NCBI GenBank assembly: GCA_037447605.1
Contig: CM074810.1
Location: 1 to 64,000 of the forward strand
Source: Zygnema circumcarinatum
Lineage: Eukaryota > Streptophyta > Zygnematophyceae > Zygnematales > Zygnemataceae
Length of the DNA: 64,000 bases
Direction of reading: 5' to 3'
Shown here: in pieces, positions 38,235-49,408 of the stretch
Numbering within the stretch: position 1 is the first letter of the stretch
Layout of the letters: every line of letters begins with the position of its first letter
Notes under the pieces: model-generated
The model's input: only the letters and a program-made list of their open reading frames with translations
Databases searched by the model: none
Told to the model about the DNA's origin: nothing
Translations under genes and position numbers: made by a program

Positions 38235-40789
38235 ATGGGAGCAATGTGGTACGTTTTCCTGTTCAAGTATGAATGGTGGAGCATCGTTTCTCATTCTTCC
38301 TCTTCTCGTTGTTCTTGTGATGTTTCGCTTCCTTCCTTTGGAGAGAAAAGGTCATCCCGTTGTAACGCATGATTCCTTTAAGAGCCGCTTTTGGTCTGCA
38401 GAAAATTCTGTAGTTATTCGTTGATGCTCGTCGTGAAGTACAAACTTTTCTTACAACGTTAGAATTTGGTAAATATTTTGCGTGCTGACACTTCGCAGTT
38501 TTTGCTTGGCTTTTTCTATGCTTACTTGCGGGCAGTTTTGGGGCTCAAGAAATTAGTGAGTTTCCAAGCTGTCCTGCAATTCTCAGAGAATCGATTGCAA
38601 ACGTGTCAGAACAGCCAAATTCATGTTAGCTTGGTCAAATATTTTCTGCCCTTTCAGTATGCTTGTGGTATTGATGAAAAATTCGTGCATAGGCCATTTC
38701 TGCAATGACCACCTCTCATGCCCTCCGTTCCTCTAAAATCAAGGTCAATTTCTTTATTTTTCCGTACTCGTCTCCACTCGAATTGAACTGCATCTTGTTT
38801 AGTTTACAAGCAGGGCCACTGTAAGCTACTTGCTGTCCTCTTTTTGGATCCAACGAAACTCCTGGAAACTGCCTCTCTGTCGTCCACAAAAACATGTTAC
38901 ACACAAAAACATGTTACAGTCATGAGAGCGGCTTTAGTCGTCATTGCAGAAGTCGTTGGTTCTGTTTGCTGAAAATAGTGACAGGACGTGGTGTAAGAAA
39001 ATGCGGAAAAGCGAAGTAAGTCGAGAAAGATAAAAAACAAAAGACTCAGGTGGATGTTGACTTATGGATGTCTTGTGTGGATTGAGTGCTGGTGCTGCAC
39101 GCTTTGCTGACAGGATTCTGCATTGGCAGCCTGCACCGGGAGCTGCGATGAGCAGTCAGACGTATGCAGAGGTGGTGAAGGCGGTGGAGAGTCTAAGCAG
39201 CACACGCAACGGTCGATGGCAAGCCACGTGCTCACTGCATCGCCCCGTAGTGCGAGGTATCGAACAGCTCGTCCCGGTGCAGCTAGTGGACTCCCTGAAG
39301 ATGGATTCAAGAATGAGACTTTTCTTAAAGCTTCAGATTGAAAATGTATTGGTAGATGGGTAAGGTGGACTGAGACAGATGAGCTAAGGAGCGTCAACGA
39401 GAGTGCCTTTATGTTCAGTGAAACTGATACCCTCGGCCATCTGTTCAGACAGCTGTGTTTCGTTTGTCGTCTTTGCTATTCTGCTTTAAAGTCCGTTGAC
39501 TTATCCCCTTGCCTGACGCACACTCTGAGAGCTGGTCAAGTTGTAGTTGGCGAATTCTTAGAAATATGGAGGTCATATTTCTATGTCAGTTTGTGTCCGG
39601 AAGTTCCATGTCGTTTCATTCCTCTGAAAAAAAACGACATGTCATGGTTATTGTATTGAACTGAAAGTTGCAACTTTAGGATTGTTCTCACAGCTCCTTC
39701 ATACTCTCTATCTCTACTCTACTCTCTCTATTCTCCTCTCCCTCTCTTCCCTGCCCCCCCCCCGCTCTCTCCATCACACGGACATGCATGCTTTCCGTCT
39801 ACAACGTAGTGCCCTAGGCAGTACGAGCTAGTAGATTTTCTGTTCTGGATTCTCTTCAAACACTTGTACTGCCTAGCGAAGAAGTTTCACTGCAGCATTG
39901 CGAAGAGTCATGCAGTTTTGCCCCTCCCGCCGCGCAGCTGAGAGGGTGCGCGGCCTCCTCCTCGGGCCGGGAGGAGCGCAGAGGTCGGCGTGCCGGCGGC
40001 GGAGATGGTCACTCCCGCCCGGGAGCTTTTCGGAGTCAGCTTTTCGGACTGGCCCGGGCGGCACTTCCTCGTGCTGCGGCACGAGCACCTCGTGCTGGAG
40101 GCAGAAGCCACGGTGGAGGCAATAATGGAAAAGCTGCAGCTCTATCGGCATAGAAGCTCCGTGGCCTATGAGGTGAAATGGAAAGTGGATGATTGTCAGC
40201 GCCGCACTCCTGCTGACATGCGGCAGAATTAGAGATTGCTACACGCTTTGTTGGGAATTGAACGGAATTTTCTATCTGTTTTGGCCACAGGGCTTGGAAT
40301 ATTTGCTGGGTGACTTCCACATTCGTGTAGGGAAGGCCGTCCAAACTAGTAGTGAGGCGCTGAGAGGAATTCTCTTGGAGGTATGCCCAGTAGATCTCGC
40401 TGCTCTGGAAAACCGACGGGCTCATTTCAAGGATGCTATCTGCGTTCTTTCATATGAAAACCAGAGAGTTTGATGTGAAGCTGCTGTGCGTGTGAGGTCT
40501 GTGTAAACCCTTCAGACAGGATGCTGCAGGTTTGAGCTCGGCAGGTAACGTTGGGGGGTGCGTGCAGGTTAAGTTTGCCCCGTGCGCGTCGCTGGAGGGC
40601 GGGCGCGCGCTCTGCCAGGACTTCCTGGGCGTGTGGCAGGAGGTGGTGGCGGCGCGGGGCCTGAGCGGCCGCTTCGTGCTGCTCGAGCCGACCTACGCGG
40701 ACTACGGCTTGGGGGACGCGTACGGCGCGCAGCACACCGCTCTGCAGTTCGTGCTGCTCTCCGCGCACTTCATGGCCGCCCGCGTCTGA
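38235..40789 (+). CDS. MED20: Mediator complex subunit 20, 5 exons
   Basis: A 219-residue head-module subunit of Mediator, which links transcription factors to RNA polymerase II in the nucleus. Exons: 38235-38248, 39114-39256, 39982-40172, 40291-40380, 40568-40789; GT-AG, phases consistent. The first coding exon is only 14 nt (MGAMW, split codon), followed by an 865-bp intron. The junction rebuilds MGAMWILHWQPAPG, matching the plant MED20 start (KWVLHWQP). Further family motifs: RELFGVSF, EAIMEKLQLYR, LEYLLGDFHIRVGKAV, EALRGILLE, FLGVWQEVV, EPTYADYGLGDAYGAQHTAL. The last exon is markedly GC-rich. Length equals that of plant MED20. Divergent from COMMD4. Confidence 0.95.
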
Positions 40790-41516
40790 ATGCTCGGGGC
40801 GGACGGAGGAGAGAGAGAGAGCTATCTGTCTGGAAGGGCCCTCTGCTGCCCCTCCCCTCCTCTTGTTCCACGTTCGTCTTGAGTGCTGCGTCGGGAGTAG
40901 TTCCTTCAGCGGCGGTCGTGCCCGCCCGGCCGTGTTCCACCAAAGAGCTGCACGGACGAGACAGCCTCCGGGGGGAGGCTGGCGGGATGAAGATGCCCCT
41001 CAGCGGCCTTCCGAAAGTGGGGGGGGGGAACCGGAAGGCGCACGGCCTTGTGCTCGTTTTGCCCCATCCGACCTCAGCCGTCGGATCTGAGTGAACCTCG
41101 GGAGCTCTGTGTCGGTCTGTTCGCCGCATGGTCCCATTCCCGCACACGTGGCGACAGCAGCAGCGTGGACTTGGTGCAGGTCGCTTGTGGAGTCATGCGC
41201 GCTCCCTTGCATTGCTACCACGTGTCATTCACTCGGCGCTGCACCGATAGGCAGCAATAGCTTTTGTAAGAAGCTGCTTTTCCTTCTTGTACGGATACAC
41301 GTTGTTTGCGTCGAGGTTTTCCTCTTTATGAAAGGAGCCATTTGGGGGGGTTTCTCCTCTGAGCTGGGCGTGTCCTGGATGCTGCCTCCGTCAGTCGTCA
41401 CCGTCAAGGCGGGGCCCCTCCCCCTCCCCCTCCCCCTCCCCCTCCCCCTCCCCCTCCCCCTCCCCCTCCCATCGCTCGTCCACGCGGCACACTGCGCGCA
41501 CACACGAACACACACG

Positions 41517-41574
<58 letters not shown>

Positions 41575-42113
41575 CTACCAACCATGGATGGATGGCACGG
41601 ATAGGGCCCAAAGGTTGGTTGGTTCCGCCCTCAATGCCACAAACGACTGTGCTTCACAACTGACCCGGCCCTTCCCTCGTTAGCCTCGCGCTGCCCGCTG
41701 AAGTCGAACACAGCCGCACGATTTGACCATCACTGGGGACAACATTTGCCCTCAATCCTATTTCCTTTACAAGAGGAAGACGGGACGGTGCCGCACTTGA
41801 CGCTTGGGGCAATAACAGTCGTTTTCGAATCTGAGATCCGCAGTGCCAAAGCGACACGTGGCAGTCAGCCAGCGGGGACTCGAATCCAAGGACCGTGCAC
41901 CGCGATTCGCGGCGCCCGTTAGTCAGGCAGTCCGTCCGTCCGTCCGTCCGTCCTGCGATGTTTCCGTGCCAGGCCGAGCGCATGGGCGCTAAGCGACTTC
42001 TCGGCGAGGGCGAGCCCCCCGCCACCACCGGCGAGCCGTGCGTACGGTCGAGGGCAGAGCCGGGCGGGGCGGGCTGTCAGGGTTTGAGCTTGGAGGGTTT
42101 TATACTTTTATTA
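40790..42113. other. Intergenic region with microsatellites downstream of MED20
   Basis: Probable MED20 3' UTR, then spacer. 41415-41470 is (CCCCTC)n, about nine units, with G-quadruplex potential on the minus strand. 41521-41571 is (CA)n preceded by CACACGAA units. 41930-41952 is a short GTCC/CGTC tandem. Open frames such as 41891-42155 have no conserved content. No gene seen. Confidence 0.6.
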
Positions 42114-42270
42114 GGGGGTGTCAGACTTAAAAAATTTCAGTACGCGTGTTCGTAAGTTTGACATCAGAACGAGTACTCCAGTATAATCACGATCCTCCTG
42201 CGGCGGAGTACTTTCGTAACCTTTTTTTTCGTAACGCTTTTCGTAAGATTTTGTTAAGTCTGACACCCCC
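42114..42270. mobile_element. Small non-autonomous DNA transposon (MITE-like)
   Basis: A 157-bp AT-rich element with near-terminal inverted repeats: GGGGGTGTCAGACTTAA at the left (42114) and TTAAGTCTGACACCCCC at the right (ending 42270), perfect over 17 bp and flanked by TA on both sides (42112-42113 and 42271-42272). A 3-bp ATT duplication is possible if one more base is counted in each arm. An inner inverted pair (AGTACTCC/GGAGTACT) gives extra secondary structure. No coding capacity. TA flanks suggest a Tc1/mariner-type mobiliser, but superfamily assignment is tentative. Confidence 0.7.
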
Positions 42271-43272
42271 TATTAGCCATACGGGAGCGAGGCGCGGTGG
42301 GAGACCGTACCGTACCGTATTATACCGTACTGGGGTCGGGGCGGGCGGCAGGCGGCGAGCTGCGCGACGTGGTGCGACCCCGCCGCGACAAGCGCGCCCT
42401 CCTCAGGTGCCGCGGGCGGCCAGGCGGGCGGTGCATTAATATGGATTTGTCGCGGCGCGGCCGCCCGGCGCCCTCTGCGCGGCGGTGAATCGTCCAAAGC
42501 CGCCGCGGGATCCGCGGAAACCGCCAGGCGGCCACGTCACCGCTCAGTGCGTGCGCCCGCCCGTCATGGTGTCAGGGCCCGCGAGGACAGAGGGAGTGAG
42601 GGAGGGTGCGAGAGCGCGAGGGCGAGAGCGCGAGGCAAGGGCGGGGCGGGGCCGGCCTGCCCGCCTGCCTGCCTGCGCGTGCGCCAAATACAAAATCCTT
42701 TTGGCAGAGCAAGGAAAGGAAAGGTACGCACGCACGCCCGCTTTTGCTGCTTGCTGCTGCCTGCCGCGAGTCTTCTCTCGCAGTGCGTACGAGTGCCGTA
42801 CAGTACGGGCTCACCGCAGGCACCCGCGCCGTACAGTGAACCACGTGGGCTCTTGTCCGAGCGGCCGCACGGAGCCGATCCGCGCGCTCCCTCCGCCCCG
42901 CCCGCCCGCGGGAACGAACGAACGAACCACCAACCGACGGCCCAACGAACGGCCCGCGGCCGCAGAGAGCGCAAGTGGACCCGGACCGCAGCGGACGGGC
43001 GGGCGGGCGGCACAGTGAACCCGGGCGCACAAGTGGACTCAGGGGCCCGCAGTTGATCCGCGGGGCGCCTCCCTCCCTCCCCTCCCTGAAAAACGATCGC
43101 CGACCCTCGCTCCCTCCCGCCCGCCTGCCCTCTCTGCCGCCCGCCCGCCCGCCCTCGCGCGTTTAATTCCCGCGGCCCTTGCCATCTCCTCCGCCATCTC
43201 CCTCTCCCTCTCCCTCTCCTTCTCCCTCTCCCTCGTCCTCTTCCACGGCGGAAAGGCTGTGGCTGTCGCGCC
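42271..43272 (+). promoter_or_regulatory. GC-rich promoter and 5' UTR of hydrolase-fold gene 1
   Basis: About 1 kb of very GC-rich, CpG-rich DNA upstream of the ATG at 43273. It contains GACCGTACCGTACCGTATTA near 42303, CCGTACAGTACGG near 42796 and further CCGTAC words, and a pyrimidine leader of CTCCCT units at 43183-43240 directly before the start codon. No TATA box. The many long overlapping frames on both strands are composition artefacts. Confidence 0.5.
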
Positions 43273-45201
43273 ATGGGATCCCTCAGCGAGCCTTCGCTCT
43301 CGCAGCAGCCATTGCAGATACGGAAAGGCTATGCAGACACGTCCTATGGCCAGATTCATTATCGCCGGTAACACACCGACCTCTTCCCTTCCGTGAAACA
43401 CATGCAGCTTAGAACTTACGCCATGCACGCTTGTGTTTAATGCTCAATTAGCTCTTGTGTATGGCGACGACAGTTTGCGGAGCATGAGCAACAGGCTCGA
43501 ATGGGGTTAGGATCTGGTTTATCATTACATCCTGAATACTTTGGGATACATTTGGAGTCCAAGTGTTAACGCAATAGAACATATTGCGCTCGTCATGCGC
43601 GAGCAGAACATCGTTTGCAGGGTGGCAAACTGATTCCCAACACCTGTAGCTGCCCTCCATCCTCCTCATGAGCATCTCTCTCTCTCTTTGCGGTGCCGGC
43701 CGCTCTGTCAAGTGGTTGCAAGTGAGCAGAGTTTAGAGGGCTTGAGTCGGCGGTGGCTGGCAGGTGCGGCGAGGGCCCCCCGGCGGTGCTGCTGCTGCAC
43801 GCGGCGGCCGCGTCGTCGGCAATGTTCGCGTCGGCGCTGCCCCGCCTCGCGGCGCGCGGCCTCGCGGCGGCGGCGCTGGACCTGCCCAACTGCGGCGAGT
43901 CCTATGCGGGCGCGGGGGAGCCGCGGCTGCCCGACCTCGCCAACGCCTTGCTCGAGGCCGCGCAGCAGATCGGCTTCCCGCCCGCCTTCTACGTGGTCAG
44001 CCTCTCAACAGGGCCTCTGCTTGTCCTTGCTTGGTAGCTGTTATGCGGAACCCTCGCTGCCTGCTTTTGTGGGAAAAAAATCCTCGTTTTTCAAGGAGCG
44101 TTCGGGTGAACAGCAGCTTTGTTCTCCCTTCAAGCATATGGATGTCCACTTTGCTTTCTTCGATCCGAAATACCTTCTTCAGCACTCTCCCGCAGTTCGG
44201 CCGTTCAACTCTCCCGCCTTGTTCACTTCTTTTGCATTTGTGGTAAAACTCTATTTTGGTATAACGTTCTTATGCGACCTCTCCCTCTTCTCATTTTCTC
44301 TCTCTCTCATCATGTTGCATGTCCAGGTTGGTCATCAAGCAGGCGCTTCCATGGCCATACACCTTGCGGCACAGTTTCCGGAGTTGGTGAAAAAATTGGT
44401 TCTGTGGGGCGTACCTGTGATGAGCGTGATGAAGCGCGGAGATGTTCTGAGAGAGGAGCCGCCCGACTACAAGGGCGACTTCTTTGGAGTGATCCAATCT
44501 TTCATCGCTGAACGCTTTCCCGATGAAGACTATCCCTGGCAGCTCAAGGTACACAAGCTTTCCATGTTTTGCTGTATCAAGACGGACACTTCCAAACAAA
44601 GCCTCTCAGCATACCCTCCCACAGCCGAGCACAAAAAAATCCACAGAAAACAAAACGACTCAGACTCCTTGCTTGCTTGCAGGTGCGCGGTTTAGTCGAC
44701 ATGCTGCAGAGCGGCGAGCGGCGGCCATGGACCACGCGCCCTATGGCGCTGTGCGACCACGAGGGCCTCCTGCGGCAGATCCGACAGCCCACCCTCTGCC
44801 TCGCGGGGGACCTCGAGCCCCTCCAGAAGGCCACCATGAAGGCCGCCCTGCTCCTCTCCAACGGCAAGTACCACAACTTGGGCCCCGCGGGCTGCGACGT
44901 CGCGGACGAGTTCCCCGCCGAGTACGTGCAGGCGGTCGCGGAGTTCCTGAAGGTCCCCGGGGTCCCCCTGGAGCGGTCGAGCTGCACCATCCCCGAGGAC
45001 AAGAAGCCCGACCCCCCCCGCCGCGCCTCCGCGCACGCGACCGCCCCCCCCGAGGAGCTGCTCGCCTCGCCCGCCTCCTCCCCCTCCGCGGGGGACTTTG
45101 GGGCGGACCTGGCAGAGCGACGGAACTCCGAATCCGAAGGAAGGAGCTTTACTGAAAAGAGGCGGACGACCTTGAAGAGTTTGCTCAAAGGAAAGTTTTG
45201 A
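43273..45201 (+). CDS. Alpha/beta-hydrolase-fold protein, Gln at nucleophile position (paralogue 1)
   Basis: 355 residues, exons 43273-43367, 43764-43995, 44327-44548, 44683-45201, GT-AG with phases 2,0,0. The fold is recognisable: YGQIHYR (strand entry), VLLLHA (oxyanion strand), LDLPNCGES, VGHQAGASMAIHLAAQFPEL (strand 5, elbow, helix C), LVLWGVP, TLCLAGDLE (acid turn), DEFPAEYVQAVAEFL. The normal G-x-S-x-G elbow is G-H-Q-A-G (Gln113), and the usual catalytic His near the end (G-x-G-H) is Cys254 (GPAGCDVADEFP). A classical Ser hydrolase mechanism is therefore unlikely; a binding or non-hydrolytic role is inference. About 70 extra residues at the carboxy end are Pro/Ser-rich with RRAS and RRNS phosphosite-like motifs and a basic end (TLKSLLKGKF). 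No targeting peptide. Tandem paralogue follows. Confidence 0.9.
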
Positions 45202-45654
45202 ACCTGAGGGGAGTCAAGGCGGCGGCTGAAGAAGTTTGGGAGAGCTGCAGGCCTGGTTTGGGCTGGGCTGGGCTGCTGCCATGGCCGGTTCAGAGCACTG
45301 CTGCCTGCCAGACTTGGAACCCCGCGGATGTATGTATTCGTAGGTATTGTTAAATGACGCAGATATGCGTGCTTGTACATATTGGAGGATAGGCAGTGAA
45401 CACGAAGGGCGCTGAAACGGGGGGCGCTGCGAAGATAGACTCTAAACCTGCGGCTTGCAGAAGGGGGATGTAGCGAAGGGTGATGGCCGAGAGGGTGGGG
45501 GCGCACGCCCCTGTCTCCAGTGATAGATCAGACTCGATTTTTTTAGCCTTAACTTTCAAACCATTGCACGAGTGATCAGGAGTCTGTCTGATTGGCACAA
45601 GAGAGAGAGAGAGAGAGCTAGAGAGGGAGAGCGAGAGAGAGTGGGTGACAAAGC

Positions 45655-45687
<33 letters not shown>

Positions 45688-46093
45688 AGAGGGAGCGAGC
45701 GCGCATCCTTTGAGAGCAGAGTCGAGCAAGGCCGAGCGGCGGCCCCGCGTGCCCGCAATAGTCCGTTAGTATGTTCGTACGGACGCCAGCGCCCTTGTAC
45801 GACCGCTGAACGCACAGCATGCGCTTCACCGACATGGGCCGTACAGGTCGCACCGCCGCGCACGGTTCGTGGTGTACGGCTCGCTCGTCAGCTGGTGCAC
45901 GCGTCCGTACAGACTGCCCGGCTCGCGTGTCCGTACCAGAGACCGCCCGTACGGCCGCCCGCCCAGGCGGTGGCTGGTGGGGCCGGGGACCGCAGCGCTT
46001 CCTCCGGGGCGAGGGCGAGGGAGAGGGAGAGGGAGAGGGAGAGGGAAAGAGAGAGGAAGAGGGAGGGAGAGGGGGCGAGGGAGAGGGCCCCCC
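45202..46093 (+). promoter_or_regulatory. Spacer and promoter/5' UTR of hydrolase-fold gene 2
   Basis: 892 bp between the tandem paralogues. A (GA)n run lies at 45600-45690. CCGTAC/GTACGG words are frequent at 45776-45955 (CGTACGGACG, GGGCCGTACAGG, CCCGTACGGCC). A purine tract of GAGGGC/GAGGGA units at 46005-46085 ends just before the ATG. Long frames on both strands reflect composition only. Confidence 0.5.
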
Positions 46094-46709
46094 ATGGCCT
46101 GCGAGCCGCGCCGCTGCGACTCGTCCACCTTGGTCTCGAGATCGGGCTCGGGCTCGGGCTCTGCCTCGGCAAGCACAGGCAGCGGCAGAGGGCGAGGTGG
46201 CGACCCGCGGGAGGAGGGCAGCGCTCCGAAGAGCAAGCGCGCGCGCACGGAGCGGCGCGACTGCGAGCCTGCCGCCGCGCTGGAGGAGGGCTCCGTGGCC
46301 GTGCACGGGCGGCAGCTGCACTACCGCAGGTGCGCGGCCGACTGTGCGGGGCTCCTGACAGGGATGGGGGAAGAAGGGGGAGGCGGCCGTTTCGAATGTG
46401 CTTGCTTGCGGATAACGAGGTTCACTTCAGAAAGGGAAGCTTCAGGTTTGGGAGGGAATTTTGTGCCACTCAGATGATGAACTGTCTTCTGAAGGCGGGA
46501 GGATTGGTGGTTCCGATGTGGCTGGAAAGCAGCCGCATGAGTTCTGAAGTCGTTCGGCTTCGAGAAGCCAAATTCGACTTTGCTTTGCTAATTTTGGCTA
46601 AATTTCCTTATCTTCCGCTTTGTGTTGTAGCAGGCATATTGCTGTGTAGAAAACCGCAGATGTAGCAGGATGCTGTTGCTTTAATGGCCTTAAGAAACCG
46701 ATCCCCTTC

Positions 46710-46746
<37 letters not shown>

Positions 46747-47839
46747 CCCCCCCCCCCCCCCCCNNNNNNNNNNCCCCCCCCCTTTGCCCCAACCAGTCCC
46801 CAGAGTCTGGATCCCCCCTTTGCGTCCTAAAATAATGCGGAGTTGTTGGAGCCAACCTCCTCCTTGACAGCGCTGTTCTTATCGGTGGACAGGCTTTTCT
46901 GAACGGGGGTTCAGGTGCGGAGAGGCGGCGGAGAGGGCCGTCCTACTGCTGCATGGAACGCCGTCATCTTCTGCCATGTTTTTGCGAATTCTGCCGGAGC
47001 TGGCGGCTAAAGGCTACGCCGCGGCAGCTCTGGATCTGCCCAACTGCGGGGAGTCCTTCTTCACGGAGGCGGAGCTGGAAATAAAAGACATGGCAGACGC
47101 CGCCATGGGAGCTGCAGACGCCCTGAATTTTCCATTCTCCTTCGCAGTGGTAAGGAGATCCCCTTTTCGGCCGAGAGTCTCTCTCTCATACGCTGGGGGT
47201 GCCCTACTTACTGACTGCCTCCTGTGTGCAGATCGGCCACCACACGGGCGCGGCAGTGGCCCTGCAGATTGCGGCGGACGCGCCGGCTCGCGTGAGGCGG
47301 GCGGTGCTTTGGGGCGTGCCGCTACCCTCCGCGGAGCAGCGGGCGGCCGCGCTCGAGCAGCGGGAGCAGGAGACCGCCTGCCTGAGCACGCAGCAGCTTG
47401 AGGTCTGATGTCCGTACATGGAGCGAAAGAGTGTTGCTTAATGTGACGCAAGACTCGGCTCTTTTTCGCACAAAAATATGTAGAAACGGGGAAAGGCGGA
47501 GCAGTGTGCGTTGAGAACGAGGCTGATTATAGAGAGTGTGATGGGGCTGGGCGATAGCAGGTGAGGGGAGCGACAGCTGCTCTGCAAGCGCCCGACCGCC
47601 TGCGTTGGGGCCAAAGGGCGGCTGCAAGAGTGGACTACGAGACCCTCCTGCGCAGAGTGGACCAGCAGGTGCTCTGCCTCGCAGGGGACCTTGAGACGCT
47701 GCAGCTTCCCACCATGAAGGCGGCATCGCTGCTGCGGCGCGGCCGGTACCACCACGTTGGGGCAGCCGGCCCGCGCGTGGTCGACGAGCTCCCTGAAAAG
47801 TACCTGGAAGTGGTGCACGAGTTTCTCTCGGCTCCGTAG
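46094..47839 (+). CDS. Alpha/beta-hydrolase-fold protein, His at nucleophile position (paralogue 2)
   Basis: 306 residues, exons 46094-46329, 46915-47149, 47232-47402, 47561-47839. Intron positions and phases (2,0,0) equal those of the upstream gene, proving tandem duplication. Shared motifs: GRQLHYRR, VLLLHGTPSSSAMF, LDLPNCGES, IGHHTGAAVALQIAA, AVLWGVP, VLCLAGDLE, DELPEKYLEVVHEFL. The elbow is G-H-H-T-G (His161 at the Ser position), and the usual His near the carboxy end is Pro285 (GAAGPRVVDELP). GHHTG-type elbows occur, to my recollection, in a group of bacterial hydrolase-fold proteins. It has a 70-residue Gly/Ser-rich and basic amino-terminal extension (PKSKRARTERR, possible nuclear signal) but lacks the tail of paralogue 1. 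Exon 3 uses the weak donor GTCTGA. A 10-N gap lies in intron 1. Confidence 0.88.
46764..46773. other. Assembly gap (10 N) in a CT/poly-C tract
   Basis: Ten Ns flanked on both sides by poly-C, preceded by (CT)n at about 46709-46744. It sits in intron 1 of hydrolase-fold gene 2, so no coding base is lost, but the true length of the tract is unknown. Confidence 0.95.
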
Positions 47840-49408
47840 GCTGGGAGAGGAGTGGGAGGGGGAGGAGTTGTGGCTGCCAACGCAAGTCAGGCGGTTCCTG
47901 TACATATAGAGAGGCTCACCTGAACAAGGTCAGGTTTTTGGAAGAGGGAAAGGGAGGAAGATGGCAGCTTTTATTCCACGAAGTTCCCCCCTCCCCCCGC
48001 CCCCCGCTTTGTTGCAATTTGCCCTGTTTTATCGGTTTAGATTGTCAGGTGAGGGCTATCCACAGTGTTGTCGGTTGTTCGCATTCTGACATCGATTGAT
48101 GATCAATTCCCGCATTGGTTTCTGTTCAAGTGAAGCCCTTATGGAGGATTTTGCAAGGAGGGAGGTACCATGGATTGCGTACTGTGTTGTTGTACACGCC
48201 GGAAGGGAGGGCCTAGGCTGGGGGAGGCAAGCAGACCTTTGTGCTGCGGTTGTGAGGATGTCTCTCGTCGAAAGCCTGCAGTGTTGCTCTGGAATCACGG
48301 AAGCGGAGGCCGGTGCAGACATGCTGCTGTGTCTGGAGTCTGTGATCGTGCGAGAAAGGCAATGACTCAGGCAGGCAGTGCCAAGAGAGTAAGCCTGTGC
48401 CCCCACAGAGTGTGTGGGACTTCGGTCCTATAGACAGAGCTGCCCTCGCTCTCTCTGCTCGCTGAGAGGCTGGCTTGGAGGGAACGATGAATTTTGATCA
48501 GCAGCAACCGTGCCGCGTTTGGCAGGACGTAGCGCCGTGAGGCAGAAACAAAACAATGGCTGATCCCAAAATTGCCCACTCCCACTGCCAAGCCATGCAG
48601 TACACAGTCGCTCATAAGAGCACGAGCGTTACATTAAAGATTCAATGAAAGCGGGAAACAAGGCTTCCCAACGCCTGCCGTGATACCTACTACACCAGCG
48701 CGATTTTTGAATTTGCTTACAAATTAACGAATCTCGTGGGCGATCTCCTGAGCATGCATGCATGCCAGCCTATGCATGGCTCCATTTCCAGCACCAGTCC
48801 ACACGCGCGTGTGTTCGCAGCAGGGAACAAACAACGTGGAGCCATGAGATCACCAAGGGCAGCATTCGCGTCTCCCGTCGGAGCCGCTTCCCACTGGCGA
48901 GCGGGCGCGCTGTCTGAAGACATCCATCAACTCCCTCGCTGTTAACAGTCGCAAATGCGAATCCAACTGGCGAGCACCGTACCTTGCTCAACTGCTCTGC
49001 TTCACTTCACAGCTAGGCCTGGTTAGCTCACACATCTGTTTGGAGGTGCGGATACTCTTTCTATGGACCCTATTGAGGCCAGTTCCAAAGGTACAAATAG
49101 ACGGACGTTCTGAAGTGCAAGGTGTTATTTCCATGCAGTGCAGAGACTCCGCTCCGCAGTCCCCAAGTTCCAGACTGACCTTAAACGCTCCCCCTCACGC
49201 TCGCTGACTCCCACTTTGTGAGACTAGGTTGATATTACGGATACGGCTGCCAATATACTCGATTCAACTCAAGTGACAAAGGCATTCTGGAGGCAGAGTG
49301 CTCCACAGTGGGTTGAACCACTTACAGTGTGCTAGATTCTCTGGAATGAAATAAAGCAATGTTTCTGAGCGTTTCACTTGGGCTCCACGTATGGTTAAAA
49401 TAAAGATA
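47840..49408. other. Convergent intergenic region, no gene seen
   Basis: 1.57 kb between the stop of hydrolase-fold gene 2 (+) and the stop of the translocator gene (-). Short open frames on both strands (for example 48096-48365 and 48367-48615) have no recognisable domains or splice structure. 49020-49400 is ordinary-composition spacer. UTRs of both neighbours must lie here. Confidence 0.5.

Noticed and set aside
42485-43274. Long Arg/Ala/Pro-rich frames on both strands
   Set aside because: GC-rich promoter DNA opens several frames at once; none has conserved content and a real start codon with splice sites lies at 43273.
45869-46093. Extension of hydrolase paralogue 2 upstream of 46094
   Set aside because: No in-frame ATG and only GR-repeat sequence from a purine microsatellite.
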